Positions 12,501 to 25,317 of a DNA stretch of 64,000 bases are shown piece by piece. Numbering within the stretch: position 1 is the stretch's first letter; each line of letters starts with the position of its first letter. The notes beneath the pieces are model-generated. The model was not told the origin of the DNA and ran no database searches. It saw only the letters and a program-made list of their open reading frames with translations. Location: assembly GCA_023014335.1 (NCBI GenBank), contig JAECYW010000001.1, forward strand, positions 3,782,001-3,846,000, read 5' to 3'. The translations under genes were made by a program, and so were the position numbers. The stretch is from Galerina marginata. Lineage: Eukaryota; Basidiomycota; Agaricomycetes; Agaricales; Galerinaceae.

Positions 12501-14877
12501 TTAGGCTTCCTCGCCGCCAGCCCCAGCTCCCGTCTTCCGATGCTCGGGGATGTCAGCGTCCTTGGGGGCGTCTTTGTCGATTGCAATGCCAACGAAGGAG
12601 GGGAACCTGGGGTATCCCGGGCCCAGTGTTATCACAACGAGAAACGCAAGACAGACGAAAATAGAGAGACGTACCTCGGCACGCCGTCCCTGGTGAGCTC
12701 CTGGAAGCGGTAAGTGATGATCGCCCCGATCTTGGGCGGCGACTGGCGGATCTTGTCGGTGAGACCTGAGCCGACGTTGAAGTTCTGGATCATCATGGAT
12801 AGGTATGAGGATCAACGTTAGATCGTGCCCAAATAAATAGAAGAGGACAGGGACAGGATTCGACGGAGAGGAGGGAGGAGGAAGGGAAAGGACAAACCTT
12901 GCCCGACTCCATTTTACACTTTAACGCACCCGTCAGGCCCTTGTTTCGCCCTTTGCCCGGCGCATGACCAGTGACGACAGCTTCGGCGTCGTAGAACGTC
13001 TTGATCTTAAGAAGGCTGCCGGAGCGTCTGCCTTCATATACCCTATTCAAGCACACGTCAGGATCAATAACGATGCCGAGCTGAAGCTGAGAAAAGGACT
13101 ACGTACGATCCAGGCCGCCTGAGCATCAACCCCTCTCCACCGAGCGCCTCCACCTCCTTGAGCTTGTCGAGGACGTGCTGGCGGCCAGTGGCGATCTCGT
13201 GTGCGACGACGCAGATCTGCTCCGAGGCGTGTGTACCGCCTTCGCCGAACGTCTTTTGAAGGAAGTTGTATCGGTCCTCGAAGGGCTCGGTGCCGCGAGA
13301 GGGGATGTCGAATATCTGTCGGATAGGTGTGGTGAGTGGTAGATAGGTAAATGAGGAAGAAAAAGAAAAAGCGCATATATAAGTACCTGGAAGCTGATAT
13401 TCTTCCAGTGCACCGAGTTGACGGTTTTGACGATGGATACTGTGGACTGGAATTCTCCACGACCGCCGTAGAGCTCGCCGTCGAGGGTGACGTCGTTGGG
13501 AAGCTCTGTGGATGCAAGGATTTTCTGGTCAATAACTTTTCTGGAGACGAAGGGTAAGGTATAAGATACGCACTTTCAAGGAACCAGTTGGGCGGCGTGA
13601 AGGCATTACCAAGTCGGCTGAAAAACTGCTTTCCGTCGTAGAATGCACTGGAAAGCCGAGAGAACGGTCAGTCCAGAATCACATTAAAGGAAATCAAATA
13701 GGTAAAGAAGGTACGTACCGAACACCATCGAGCTTCTCGGAGATCCACCATCCAGAGGGATCGGGTCCCTTCTCGATGTCCCATTTGTTGGCGAGGAGAA
13801 GCTCCGGGACCGATTTTCCAGTGGCGGGGGCATCGTCCTCGCCTTCTTCGTCCTCGCCAGCGTTTTCTTCGTCTTCCTCGTCATCTTCATTCTTCTGTTT
13901 TCCTTTGCCTTTGGAAACCGGTGCTTTACGAGAGCGTTTGACCGGTCGGGCCTCGTTGTCCTCTTCATCCTCGTCCTCCTCTTTCACGTCGTCGTCGTCG
14001 TCGTCATCGTCGGCCTTGCGCTTTCCTTTCGCAGATTTAGACGCAGGTGTCTTGCGTCCTCGTTTAGCTGGCGAAGCTTCCTCTTCATCCTCGTCCTCGT
14101 CGTCGACAGGTTTCTTGCGTTTAGCCGGTGTTTTTGGTGCAGCCTTCGCCTTGGATGCCGGTTTGGCCTTTGACGCAGGCTTTGCCTTCGCACCCTTCGG
14201 AGGCGGTCCATCTGGGTTCTTCATCTTGACACGAGCATTCTCGTATTTGTCGCCTAGGAGAGCTTTGAGATGCTTGCATGTTCGCGCATTTACTGGCACG
14301 CCGCCCTACACGGGAACAACAATGACAAGGAGCATTCAAGAAGTCGTCAGTTAAAATAGAACGGCATCCGCAGGCGCAGCAGTGTTATTAATTGCTGCAT
14401 ACCTGGTTACGCCAGGCCTAAGGGGAGAAGAACGCGTTTCAGCATACGGAAAATAGGTGGATGAGTCATGGATATTACTCACCGGACAGGTGCTATGCAA
14501 ATGAAGAAAGGGGTGTCAGCGAGGGCCAAAGCTGCTGTAGGGGACGTGCGCACCAGTAGTAGTGGTCCCAAGTGCGCTTGACCTTGTACACAGAGTTGCT
14601 GAAAAAGTACGAATATTGTCAGCGAGCCAATCAGATTGAAGCAGCTGGCGACGCGCACGCGCCAGCGCCAGCGCCACTCGGGCCTTCTCTCGCTTCTCAG
14701 CGCACGGCAGTCAGCCGATGTCGACAATGAAAGAAGCTGGAATATGACAAGGCCCCAATATCAATATTACAAAAGCCACACGAACCTCGACTGAGAGCTG
14801 ACTTCGCGCTCCTCGCCGTCTGGAAGCCAGACTTTAGGCTTGATTCCATCGATCTCCTCGAGTTCGTCTTGGGCCAT
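12501..14877 (-). CDS. ATP-dependent DNA ligase with N-terminal SWIM-type zinc finger
   Basis: Eleven exons, all in phase, 503 aa: 14786-14877, 14554-14598, 14483-14492, 14403-14417, 13719-14305, 13574-13647, 13387-13505, 13107-13315, 12898-13042, 12675-12784, 12501-12606. Residues 46-66 form C-x-C-x15-C-x-H (YYCTCPAWRNQ ... TCKHL), a SWIM-like zinc site. About 80-215 is a low-complexity Lys/Asp/Glu/Ala tail-like linker with PAKRGRK repeats, probably nuclear and flexible. The ligase core follows: motif I EKLDGVR with nucleophile K245, motif III LDGELYGG (282-289), motif IV EGLMLRRPGS (375-384), motif V LLKIK (394-398), then a short OB domain (GSGLTDKIRQSPPKIGAII ... GVPRFPSFVGIAIDKD). It resembles the small bacterial/phage-type ligases rather than Lig1 or Lig4. 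Only intact copy of five in the window. Role in repair is inferred. Confidence 0.85.
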
Positions 14878-15766
14878 GATCTCTGGATGATGTTGGTTCG
14901 AGTTCAAGGGACGTTAAATATGCAAACAAAGTGCACAGCAAAGCAGCTCTCAAACGGGCTGCAAACCTGAATAAGGTATGAATCAGCGCCCAAGGTTGTC
15001 GGGTTTCCATGGCCCATTCACACGGAGCCGAGATCAGGTGGTCGTTATGTTTATTTCGGATGCTGGTGCCAAATACAAGACCACCGGCCTTTCTTTGAAC
15101 CCCTTTATGAAGTTCGCTTCCAACACCCTTGCTACATCGCAATCGTATGCCTCAGGGCGTACAGATGCCCACTTCGCCTGCCATTCTTCGAAGAACTGTA
15201 TTTATGAGACGCTCAGCATACAAACCGTGGCTTGTGTGGGCAGCGTCACTGATAGGCGCCGACTCATCTCGCTCAGATGTCCCCTGTGATCATCTTTTTT
15301 TTGCGATGCCCAATCGAATTCTCTTCTGCTAGCTTGGGGTCTTCCATTGCCTGTGAGCTTGCGGGTTTTCAGACGCCAATGGGACTTTCTTGTGAGCCTC
15401 ATTAGGAATCTAGGATCAGAATAAAATGATTCCTATTCCATCTATCCAAGTATCTTGGTATCTACTAGTAATATTATCTACCCGGTATACGGTCGACGCA
15501 TGCAAACACATCCGCAAACGGTCTATCCGCGAAATCGATAGATCCTGAAGACGGTTATGCAATGTGATCTAATGTGATCGAAAAAACAGGTGCCTAGGTA
15601 TTTACAGGAGCACTCGGATAAAACCACGGATCAATCGACGGCATCGCATGGACAGGGTCCACCTGGGTCCCCCTCAAGGCTCAAGATTCTGGAAGGAATG
15701 TGCTTGAAATTCGACGCATTAAAAAAGTTAGGAGAGGTCTGGATTAAAAAACATCGACTCAGAACC
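14878..15766. other. Upstream region of the ligase gene, no gene recognised
   Basis: Holds the presumed ligase promoter. Short frames on both strands have no recognisable content. No homology with the ligase 5' regions of the other copies is visible, so the intact gene has its own promoter. Confidence 0.4.
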
Positions 15767-15775
15767 TTCGAAATA

Positions 15776-16318
15776 GGATTAAACTATTTGGCAACCCCGC
15801 TTTCTCGTGCAACCCCCCCAAATAAGGTAGTGGACCGGACATCACGAGACCTTCCCCGCATGCCATCAGCGGCATCTGAGCGGCAGCCTCACTGCCATGG
15901 CTCAACTACAACACTACGCTAGCTATTGAGTAGTTTTTTTTTGAAAATGAGGGGCTATTATTTAGCAATCATGAGCTGAAGTGAAAGTGTACTGTCTGCA
16001 GTTAATTTTTGGCCACTTTAAAGTCAGAACTCTTCAGTTTTTCGATGGCCGAGATGCACCTTCTCTCAAGCAGCCCAAGAAGCAGTCTTACCACCCTCAG
16101 ATGTCTCAATCAGGCATACAACTGATTTTATTCAAGCCTCCTCACATTTTTACCCCTTCTATGTGCCCTACAAGTTCTTTGTGAACGATAGCGAGGACCG
16201 TTGTCCCTCGCCGACTCGTGCCGTTGATGGCTGACGGGAAAGGTCTCGTGATATCCCGGCTGACTTCCTTATTTGGAGGGGTTGCACGAGAAACCGGGGT
16301 TGCCAAATAGTTTAATCC
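15776..16318. mobile_element. MITE with long terminal inverted repeats (Mutator-like type)
   Basis: A 543-base element. The left end starts GGATTAAACTATTTGGCAAC and the right end is its reverse complement. The inverted repeats extend about 105 bases with roughly 85 percent identity, covering the TTTCTCGTGCAACCCC and CACGAGACCTT blocks. It is flanked by a perfect 9-base direct repeat TTCGAAATA (15767-15775 and 16319-16327). There is no coding capacity inside. A 9-base target duplication with long inverted ends is typical of Mutator-like elements, so this is probably a non-autonomous member. No second copy is visible in the window. Confidence 0.8.
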
Positions 16319-16327
16319 TTCGAAATA

Positions 16328-17732
16328 TCGAGCGTTTCACGAATCACCACATGCTCAATTTTTGACTCCAGACGACTCTGGGCTAAAAAGCTGGACGCCT
16401 CCCGATCGAACGCTCATAACAACTGGCCCTACCATTAGGGAATACAGTATAATTAGACTTTCAAGTGACTCGACCTTGAAAGCGTGGAACTCGTTCAGTC
16501 TCTCGACAATTAATAATAAACCTTCCCTGAGTCCGGACGTCCAGACGAGCGTTGAGTCTGCCTTGAGCCTGTCTGGACTGTCTGGACCTGCTTCTCCCGT
16601 CTAGAGACTCTTGTAGACCGTAGTGGACCCTATGATCGTAATATCGCACACCCACCTATCGAGCGACCCTTTACCTGGGCCCTGAGGCCTGAGCCGCCGG
16701 TACGTGGACGCGATGTGACGATCTCCGGGGCTCTCTGGATCGACCAGGGCTCGTGGAACCGGAGGCTGGGCGTCTTCTCGAGTCAGGAACGAGGACAAAG
16801 ATACAAGGCCGGTCACTTGCTGTGGGACTCGAAACGTGGGGTATGACGGAAAGATACACGAAATTTGGGGGAGGTGAATTGACAGTGCTCACGGAAACTG
16901 GTGGTAAGAATAGGCGAAACAGGTCATCCTTCCGTGGCAGCGGGATTTCAGTCTATTTGAAAATAAATTTATGGTATGCTGGGTATGTCTGTAGTGTTAC
17001 TCCCACAGCGACTTCCAGCGTATCGTGCAGGCCGGCACGCCTTCGGTCTGCGCCTCGGTCAGGGAGACGTATGTTAGCCGCGTGTCTTCATCCAAACCAG
17101 CGCAGGTCTTCAAAGCCTCAATGGCTGGATTCCTAATTCTCTGTTTTCGTTGGCAGTCATCGAACACTTTTATATCTTGTACTATAAATCGATAATTATA
17201 TATATATACGACGGGATAGTCTCAGAACTTCGGCCGAGGAACGTGAAATGCATTACCCGAGACCAAAAAAAGGCGATGAAAAGCTCGCGGTTATCCTGTA
17301 GAGGATTAAAACACTGATACATAAGTTCCCCTCATCATCAGTCACGGTATAAGTGATGACACAGTTATCACTACTACCATTCGAATCGAAACAGCGAGTG
17401 ACTCGACGATGCGTGCTTCCCTGACACTGACTGAACCCTTCTTGGGTAGACCCTGAGGATCACAGATGATATCACCCAACCCCATACAGCCACGAACTAG
17501 CTTTTAGGCGTTTTGGGACGATCAGCGCAAAGATCTGCATGATTCCTGCAGCACAGGGTCCAATATTAAGATTTGGACCAGCTTGCAGCCTGCAGGGGCT
17601 TTGTAATTACATATTCTTTTAAACGCCGAGAGACGATCGTCGGTGCTACCTCTTGGCACTTGGAATGCCAACGCCATTTGCATTGGAATTTGGTAGAAAT
17701 ACATACTGGAAGGTCTAGAACGACGTGTTAAT
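16328..17732. other. Intergenic stretch, no gene recognised
   Basis: Between the MITE and the 3' end of the carboxypeptidase gene. Contains a short TA-rich run near 17195-17210 and CTGGAC/GTCTGGAC-rich sequence at 16530-16600. Open frames are short and unsupported. Confidence 0.4.
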
Positions 17733-20287
17733 CTACCTGAACGTGCGCCATGCCATCAGACTGTAGTATGAGTTCTATTTCATGTGCTTTTGTTAGATAT
17801 ACCTAGGACTTAATGATAGGGGTGACGACACGGACCAGTGTAGAACTTAATTCCTTCAACGTGCGTCTTGATCTCTGTTACGACGGGACAAGGGTATAAG
17901 AATTATTAACATCGAGGGGAAGTTAAATGATCACGACGCACTGATTTTCTCGTCGACGGTATGAATATTAAGTCTGTACGCGCGATTTAGTGAGCCCTCG
18001 AACACGTACTTACAAAAATCTCACTTGGTTCCGGCTCGCGTTGGGCTCCAGCGGTAGATGTTTTTGGACCTGTTAGCCAGCCTCAGTTTGGCGGTAATCA
18101 ATCCTAAATGAAGAGATGGATGTCCTCACAAATTCCACTAGAAGGTACAACGACCCATAAATAAACCGTAAGAATATGCAAATGTGAAACAGGGGGCTTA
18201 CATAGTATCGAGTGTCTATTATGAACGAGGCGGCTCGAATTCACCTTCTGTAAACACGCCAAAAATATGATGCTCACCTGTATTCCCAGTCATCGCGCTG
18301 GGTGCGGTGACGACATCCGCTCCAAAGGAAGCCTGCACGGCTCGCGAGAAGATGAGCCATGCCGGAGAATCAATCTGGAACGGCGAAATAGGACTAGGTT
18401 CATGCGGGTCCTTCCAATTAACAGTGATATTCCCGATGTATGGCGGCGCTGACACGGCGGCGCCTTCGAAGAGCAAAGAATACTTCTCTGCCACCGGTCT
18501 GATGAGGTTACGGTATTCTTCTCTGACTTTGGCAGCTATTCGACAGGTTCGTTACCGATGACGAATTTCATATGGTAGAAGCAATTGCGATGCTCACGAG
18601 AGCTGAACAAATCTATGCGCGAGTTGAAAAGCACACTAGCACTCTCAGCGAGGGCGTTGCTCTGTGGATCGTCGCCATAAGAAGCCGGAATTTTATGTGA
18701 GTAGAAAAAATTTAATGCGCACCTTGAGCCCGGCGTTAAAGATCGTCGGTGCCTTGGAGGTTTGCAGGAGATACCTATTTCCGACCGACATCTCTGCGAA
18801 TTTCTTTGCTATCTTGTTCATTTTCGGTTTCTTCGATTGGATACCTTTCCTTATCCAGTCCGGAACCAGATTGGACTTTCCGTGCTGAGAAACGCACGAT
18901 AGGTATCCCCATATTGGGCTTGCAGTTTCGATGTGAGGTTGGAAAACCGGGGAGTCCCTGGTCGATCAATATGAATCTCGTAAGTAAAGTTCTGATGAGA
19001 TGAACGTGCGGCTTACTCGATAGCTGTCACGATTTTTGAAAGTATGCCTATAGACGTATGCGGCGGGGGAATAGAAGAGCTGTAGATGTCACTATGAGTT
19101 GTGATATATAGCAAAAGGTCAATGACACTTGCTGGCCACCGAGCATATCAACTTCGATTATCGCATTCTGTTTTCCCGATGATGGATTGGCTACTGGGAG
19201 GTAGGATTAGAGGGGAAAGCTTACTAAATAACCTTTCTCCGCAATCCCTGGGAGTGCAAATTCAGTTCCATAGGCAGTTTCGATGTTCATTCCCCCTTCG
19301 TCCACGATCATTCCAATACTGTTCTTCCCATACTTCTCCTCAAGGTATTTGCCGATATTATTGGCCCCTCTCGGTCCACTGATTTCTTCATCTTGACCAA
19401 ACGCGAGAACTGCGCAGAAGTCGGTTAAACAGAAAGGCTACTGGAATGAAGTCAACAAACTGATGGTCCTCTGTGGTTTCCAGCCACTTGAGACAAGATG
19501 CTCCACTGCCGTCAGTATTCCGATGAGGTTGTTCTTACAGTCTCCGGAACCACGTCCATAGATCCAGTCACCATCAATTATGCCAGCGAAGGGGGGGTAA
19601 GTCCATCTATCGAGAGCGATGAGACTGAAGGGAAAGAACGATGAAAAACTATGGGAAAACAAGGCAGACAAGATTCACCTCGGCACGATATCAAGGTGCG
19701 CTGTCAACATTAAAGGTTTGGAATCTTTGACCGATCCAGACCAGGTGTATAAGAGAGAGTAACCACCAACCACAGTCAGATCCAACGTTGAGTGTCTTTC
19801 AAGGAGTTTGTCAGCCAGTGCACAAGTTGTCAATGGTAGATGCTACCAACACTGTTGGGAATGTCGTTCGGAGATAGGAATGCATTTCTTTGAATGGAGT
19901 CCAACGTGTGTCTTTGTCGACGGGGCCCATGTCATCGAAAGACCTACGACACCGTTCGAGAAACATGATATGCTAAGGGGGTAATTGGACGGACATGGTT
20001 GGTATCTTGACCGCTCCAGCGAGCCTCCTCGCCGACTCCTCTGCAAATCCAGGTGCATCCGTAAATCCCGAGAGATTCGAGGGAGGAGCAGCTGGCTTTG
20101 GCTGTTCACATCTATTCACTGCGGTAACTGGGTGGTCGTAATCATGTTTCAACAGCAGGAAGTAGCTAATCCAGAGAAGTGAGATGATGCCGTAGACTAT
20201 TCGAGAAAACGTGACAGTAGGCAAGGCAGGCTTCCTCCTTGCTGAAGGTTGAAGATAGGAATTTCGTTTCAGCAGCGTAGGGTCCAT
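17733..20287 (-). CDS. CPS1: Vacuolar carboxypeptidase S-like, peptidase family M20
   Basis: Sixteen exons in phase give 558 aa: 19995-20287, 19851-19943, 19679-19795, 19461-19624, 19225-19409, 19133-19167, 19017-19079, 18723-18957, 18598-18661, 18278-18535, 18202-18215, 18130-18137, 18025-18069, 17942-17973, 17832-17874, 17733-17760. A single membrane anchor at about 28-46 fits a type II vacuolar protein. All di-zinc ligands are present: H162 (LTAHLDIVP), D196 (GRGSGD), E230/E231 (DEE), D259 (VDEGG), H529 (NIHTVDE). GGHSSIPPPHTS is read only across a GC-AG intron (donor GCAAGT at 19132). Exons of 14 and 8 bases encode DTRYY and WN. The enzyme releases C-terminal residues from peptides in the vacuole, aiding nitrogen recycling. 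The last exon, ending LMAWRTFR, is the least certain. Confidence 0.9.
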
Positions 20288-23200
20288 GGTGAGAATGCAA
20301 GTGTAAGTGTGAGATCCACACAGCTCTGGGTGTCTTGGATCAAGGTGGATGTATTTTTGGACATCGTCCAATCATGGTGATATTGAATGTCGGTCCGGCG
20401 ACCGCAACCAATGGCAAAGTGTGTGTGATGAGCGATAATTTTGGTCGAGGATACGCACAGCCGTGTGAGTGAGTGAGCACTACGGCTGCACCATTACCGA
20501 CGAAGTACAGAGTTATGAATCCTCGACAACTGAGGCAGGTCGAGTCCAGACTCAAAGGAAGTTTTTCGAATTGGTCAAATTTAGGTCGGACCGGATATCG
20601 CCAAATAAAATTCCTCCGTCTTCATTTCCCGAAACCGGAGTCCAAACTCTCATGATCTATCACCACCATGAAACCACCACCATCAGCTTTACGGAACCCG
20701 CGAAAACATGAAATCTTCATGAACCTTTGACTGAAAACTGTTGCTCATCTCAGCGCAGCATATCAATCCTCGATTAACCCAGAAGCTGGAGGCTGTATCG
20801 TCTTTGTAAGGAGGTAACCACCGTCATCTATTTCTTGGAAAGCGTTGCCATCTCGCAGTTTCCAGAAGTGAGCATCGTGTACGCCCTCTCATGTCTGTCA
20901 CCTCTAGGCAATCTTCGTATTTCGTAAGATGTTTCTCGAAGGTATCCGTGTTAATTTCTTACCTTGTACCACGCTAAAAATGTTCTTATTTCCATATCTA
21001 TTACAGCATTCACCTCAAAACGTGTGCAATACTGCGCTGTGCAATCTGTGTCTGTTAATATCGTTCCTATCTTTGCAGTCATGGAAGGAGGTGATCGCCG
21101 CCGGTATGTGTGCTTGAATCTCTATTTCACCCACAATCCTTCCTCAATCGTGTTGGATGTGTCCAGACCCAGGTATTTATATTCTTCGTCTTTCTCAAAT
21201 CCTCGGACCGTTCGAGAGATAAGGTCGGTTATGTCGCCTGTATTTCCCGGAACTTGAAATGCGCGACATTCATTTGAAGAAGAGCAACTTTTCTGCGCAA
21301 ACGATTACTGGTTCGCGGGTAGGCCATGGTACACGATGGACCCTTCTTAATTTTGGCGAACCATGCAAGCGAGCATGCAGGCTTACACTAGCTTCTTCTC
21401 TACCCTGTCCCTGTTCCATCGTCGATAATTACCGGAATCAGGGAGACTTTTTGTTTCCTGGGTAAACTGCTCGAGGTTCGTCCTCTTCTCGCTTAATTTC
21501 ATTTTTCGTCTCATTGAAAGTGAACTACACTAGTCTCGAGGTGAACAGGAACCTGAACGATTTGAAAGAGAAATTCTACTTGGTTTCTTATCGCAAGTGC
21601 CCGAATTAACATTTTTTGTCGTCTTACTTACTCCGTGCTAACGTATTTTTCTGTGATAGTTTTGTACCTCGCTTCTTGGAAGAGGAAGAAGTCCTCCGAT
21701 TATGATCGACGAGTAAGTTTCACAGCGACACCAGTGGGATTTTCGTCTCACGTACAGTATTGGATAGACGATCAACTCGTCTGTATCTAACTTCATGCCC
21801 TGGGTCGTAGCCAACGTTCGCATTCAACTCAAGGTACCCGCCGACAGGTTAAGTACAGACCCACTGCAATTCCGGGAGCAGGTCGCTCACTACGCCCTTT
21901 AGCGTGCAGATGTCGCTTTACACCTCTCAAACACGTCGGATTCGGTCCGAAAGGCGGACAACGTTGGAGGGGAACGCTCCGCCCCACTGGTCAGTGCGAA
22001 TATGTCAATGCGCAGACCAGGTTTATTTAATGAAGCCGCCTAAACCTCGACTACGGATCACTATTTGAGCACCCATTCGCACGTCCTGCCAAATGCTTGA
22101 CTGAACCACGACTTTTATGATTCACAGGGTGCAAAATCGTGTCCTCTTAAGTGTTTCGCCGGTGGTTATTGGATGGGTATTAAAACTCTTTCGTCCCGAT
22201 ACCCCGTACGCTTAGATTTCTCGCAGGATTTGGGACACCGTGTCGACAAAATGCTCCGTTAACGCAATTCTACGTCTAAAGAATCCTTGCTTGGTCTTCA
22301 GAACCACTTGCCGGTCGCAATTCCACTGGTTCCCCCGTGTATTCGTCGGGGTGGTCTTCATGTGGAGTCGGCTTTCTAACCCAGGCTTTCACACTGGTTG
22401 CCAAAAGCTTGACAAGCTGCTTGACACGACTATCTCACGTTCCTCTACCTGGATTCAGCTGTCGCTGGCAATTTCACTCCGGTGGTAAACTTAAATTCAT
22501 TTTCACGGCACCGACTGGGCTCCGATTACGCAGGACATCCATTTCAGTTAGGAGACCCAGTTAAATGTGACGATTGTCTTCGCTAGAGCTCTTGATTCTC
22601 GTTCTCTCAGCTACTGGCGTTATTAGCAAAATGATGGCAGTCATCCGACCTGCTACTCTAATGATTAACTCTAATGATAAACGGAAACGTTGAGGCTGGG
22701 TCTCCATAAACTGACGCTCGCATTCTGTTTCATGATTGGTTGCCCAGATATCTCTGCTGAATCGCCACCCTACGCCAATCACTGTAACCAAGTTCTTCCT
22801 TACGCCTGTCTATCAGTTCTTTCTGACATGGGAACGCGGTTGTGGTGAGGTCAGATAAGTAACTCCCCGCCGACTATGTTTTTGTTCTTGGTTTCAGCGG
22901 TTAGCTTGGATACTTGCATTCTGGGTGTCAAGCCGATGTAAATTAGTTGAGTATCCATTCAAGAGCGTCGCCTCTCCTTCACAGAAAGCTACAGGCTTTG
23001 ATTACAATTTAAAGCTGCAATTAACCCTCATGACCAGCACCACAACAAACAGGGTCGCGATTTTCGCGGAATTGGAGTAATTGGGATAGCTTTTGGCTTC
23101 GTGGATGGACCCTGCGCGTCCCTTGATTAGAACTCAACTTACCGTCGGCTTTCTGGTCGAAGAGCGCAAACGGAGCAACCCTCAAAGAGTTAGACCCTAT

Positions 23201-25317
23201 CGTTACACAGCCACATCATCAAACAATGTACCTGACTGCTGTTCTCCACACCCTGAAACGAGGATCCTAGGCGCTGCGCGGCGGGGGCGATGGAAGCAAA
23301 TTGGTTATTCAAAAGCGCGGGAGACTTGGTCAGCTGGGGCAGCTGGACTGTTGACCATTCTCAAGCGCTTTGTCGGCCGTATTTCTCCTGGACAGGAGAG
23401 CTCCATACTTGGTTTACATAAAAATGTCGAGATTGAGGTGGTGCCGCCACTTGTATCGAGAGAGCGCGTCACGTAGTGTTCCATTCTGCCGGGTAATGTG
23501 ATATCATATTTCTCGAGATTCCTTCCATGACACAGATATTTAAATTGGTATAATCAATCGTTCACGTTGTGGTGCGTATGTATCTGCTTCTACTTCTTCT
23601 TCATTCAACACAGAATAAGCAGTTTGCTAGTCTCGAGATAAGGCATACTCAATGGCTACTATACCTCTCATGAGCTCAGAGACTGCGCTGATGCAAAGGA
23701 AGCGCCAAATGGATTCTTGAAATCATTCGGATATTTTAGAAGGCTTCAGATTTTCTTTTTGTTCACACTTCTCCTCTTAAAACCCCACTCTTATGATGAT
23801 ATAACCCCATCGCATTCACGATAGTGGTCAAGCCTCATCTCCCGGGGTTTCCCGCTAATCTTGTGCCTAGCTTCTCCATCACCTGATAGGAAGGTGGTAT
23901 CCAGCGCTTTGGATTTTATCCGTAAATAAATTAGAAACCTCCGCCACTCCCAAAATCGCGTTTGCGTCGGTGAAAAAGGGCGTATTCTGTTTGTACATTC
24001 TCATTCCAGAATCAATGGAAATTTTATTCCGCTTCTGCTGGCAAGGTCTCCTTACTTTTAAATTTTAGATAGGATGCCCCTTCTTCTAGCTCTATACTCC
24101 ACAAAGTAAATTGTCAATAATGACTTAGATGGCTAAAGCGACGCAATTTCGACTCAGTAGCGTGGAATTCGATATTCGCCCACCGTCATCTTGCAGGACC
24201 ATGGTTCGTGAATGTCTCAATCAGGCGATGCGCCGTTGCATCACGGCGCCTATCGCCGATCTAACTTCCTCCTGGCAACTGCTGGTGCGGCGGGAACCCG
24301 TACATTTCGGCTAGTATAAGTTACTCACTGTCTGATTGTTCAGGCTTTCAAGTTAAGCAATTCTGTAACAAGTATGCGTCGAACTGACAAAAAATGAGTC
24401 TCTGTACTGCCTTATACTTTACGCATTACTGGCAATTAATTGGTTTTTAATTTCCTTGAAACCCTGCTGGTAACCACAATCTCACTGTCGGTGCCGTGTG
24501 GCTCAGCAAAGGGTGCCAGATCTGGTCTAGTGTGGCACATAAAAATGAGAGATATTACCTCCTGATGAAAAGATACACGCCAAACGCTCAACATCAACGC
24601 ATTGAATTGATCGAAGCGGCGAAAACTGATCGGACTTCTCCTGGAGCCACCGCACTGCTCGAGATATATCTTTATGGGGATATAATGTCAGGTAAATTCC
24701 CAGGCTAGATCTGAGGGATCTGAGCACAGGAGGCTGGCTGGACCTAAAACGGATGGGGATGTCGCATGTCCTCAGCATTCCGGCAGACTTTGGACAGGGG
24801 ACGCTGATGAGCGACTCGAATGATTTTTTTTACGTGTAAATGTGCCTGACCAATATAATCTGGGGCGCAGCGAGGAGGATGGTTTGTGAACACGAGAAAT
24901 AAAAAGAAGCCGTATGTTGGCCTCGAGCGCAAATAGATAAGAAACCAGAAAAGCAAAGAAAATCGCAGAGAGGGACGGCGGTTGCCACGTGCCCCAGATT
25001 TGGGGACTTCGATGGATGCGGATTTGCGCTAGAAAAGGAAGATTGATCAGAGCACCTGTTTTTTATTATTATGCGCAATGTCATTTGTATGTTCCCAAAA
25101 TGGCCGATCCGGGTGAATGGCCACGAAAAAGTCTAAACTCAGCCCTACGGTTTTGCTGGATCCGTACAATCACGATTCACATGGGCGAAAACCTTACGTA
25201 CATGTTCTCTCGCCAAGACAAACAACGCCCTCGCCTCATAACCTCTTTATATTTTCAGGCTTTGATTCTTTCCCTTAGAACCAGAACCCTCTTCACCACC
25301 CCTAGCTCGGAATCGTC
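20288..25317. other. Five-kilobase stretch without a recognisable gene
   Basis: Read on both strands without finding a domain, a consistent exon series or a repeat of another part of the window. Open frames are at most about 130 codons and none carries a known motif. The last few hundred bases before 25318 contain TTTATATTTTC at about 25246 and a pyrimidine-rich tract, a plausible promoter for the zinc-finger gene. Its long upstream region is compatible with a regulated transcription factor gene; otherwise it could be an old, eroded insertion. Confidence 0.4.

Larger units (their letters stand above)
7320..14500 (+). repeat. Left arm of an inverted segmental duplication (F-box/ligase array)
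   Basis: The order F-box A1 (+), ligase relic (-), F-box A2 (+), ligase (-) is repeated in mirror image at about 51770-58460. Genes, convergent spacers and the divergent promoter block all match. A1 pairs best with the F-box gene at 56784 (shared N-terminal NPPSS), and A2 with the one at 53997 (shared MLDFNPPPSRV). Homology fades near 7320 on one side and near 14500 on the other, where the right arm lacks the first two ligase exons. Divergence is visible throughout, so the duplication is not recent. Confidence 0.8.

Noticed and set aside
13776..14354. Long plus-strand Ser/Phe-rich open frame
   Set aside because: Antisense of the ligase Asp/Glu/Lys linker; the repeated GAC/GAG/AAG codons leave the opposite strand open automatically.
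20929..21257. Overlapping frames suggesting spliced exons in the 20-25 kb gap
   Set aside because: Plausible splice sites exist, but no reading gives a recognisable or sustained protein.
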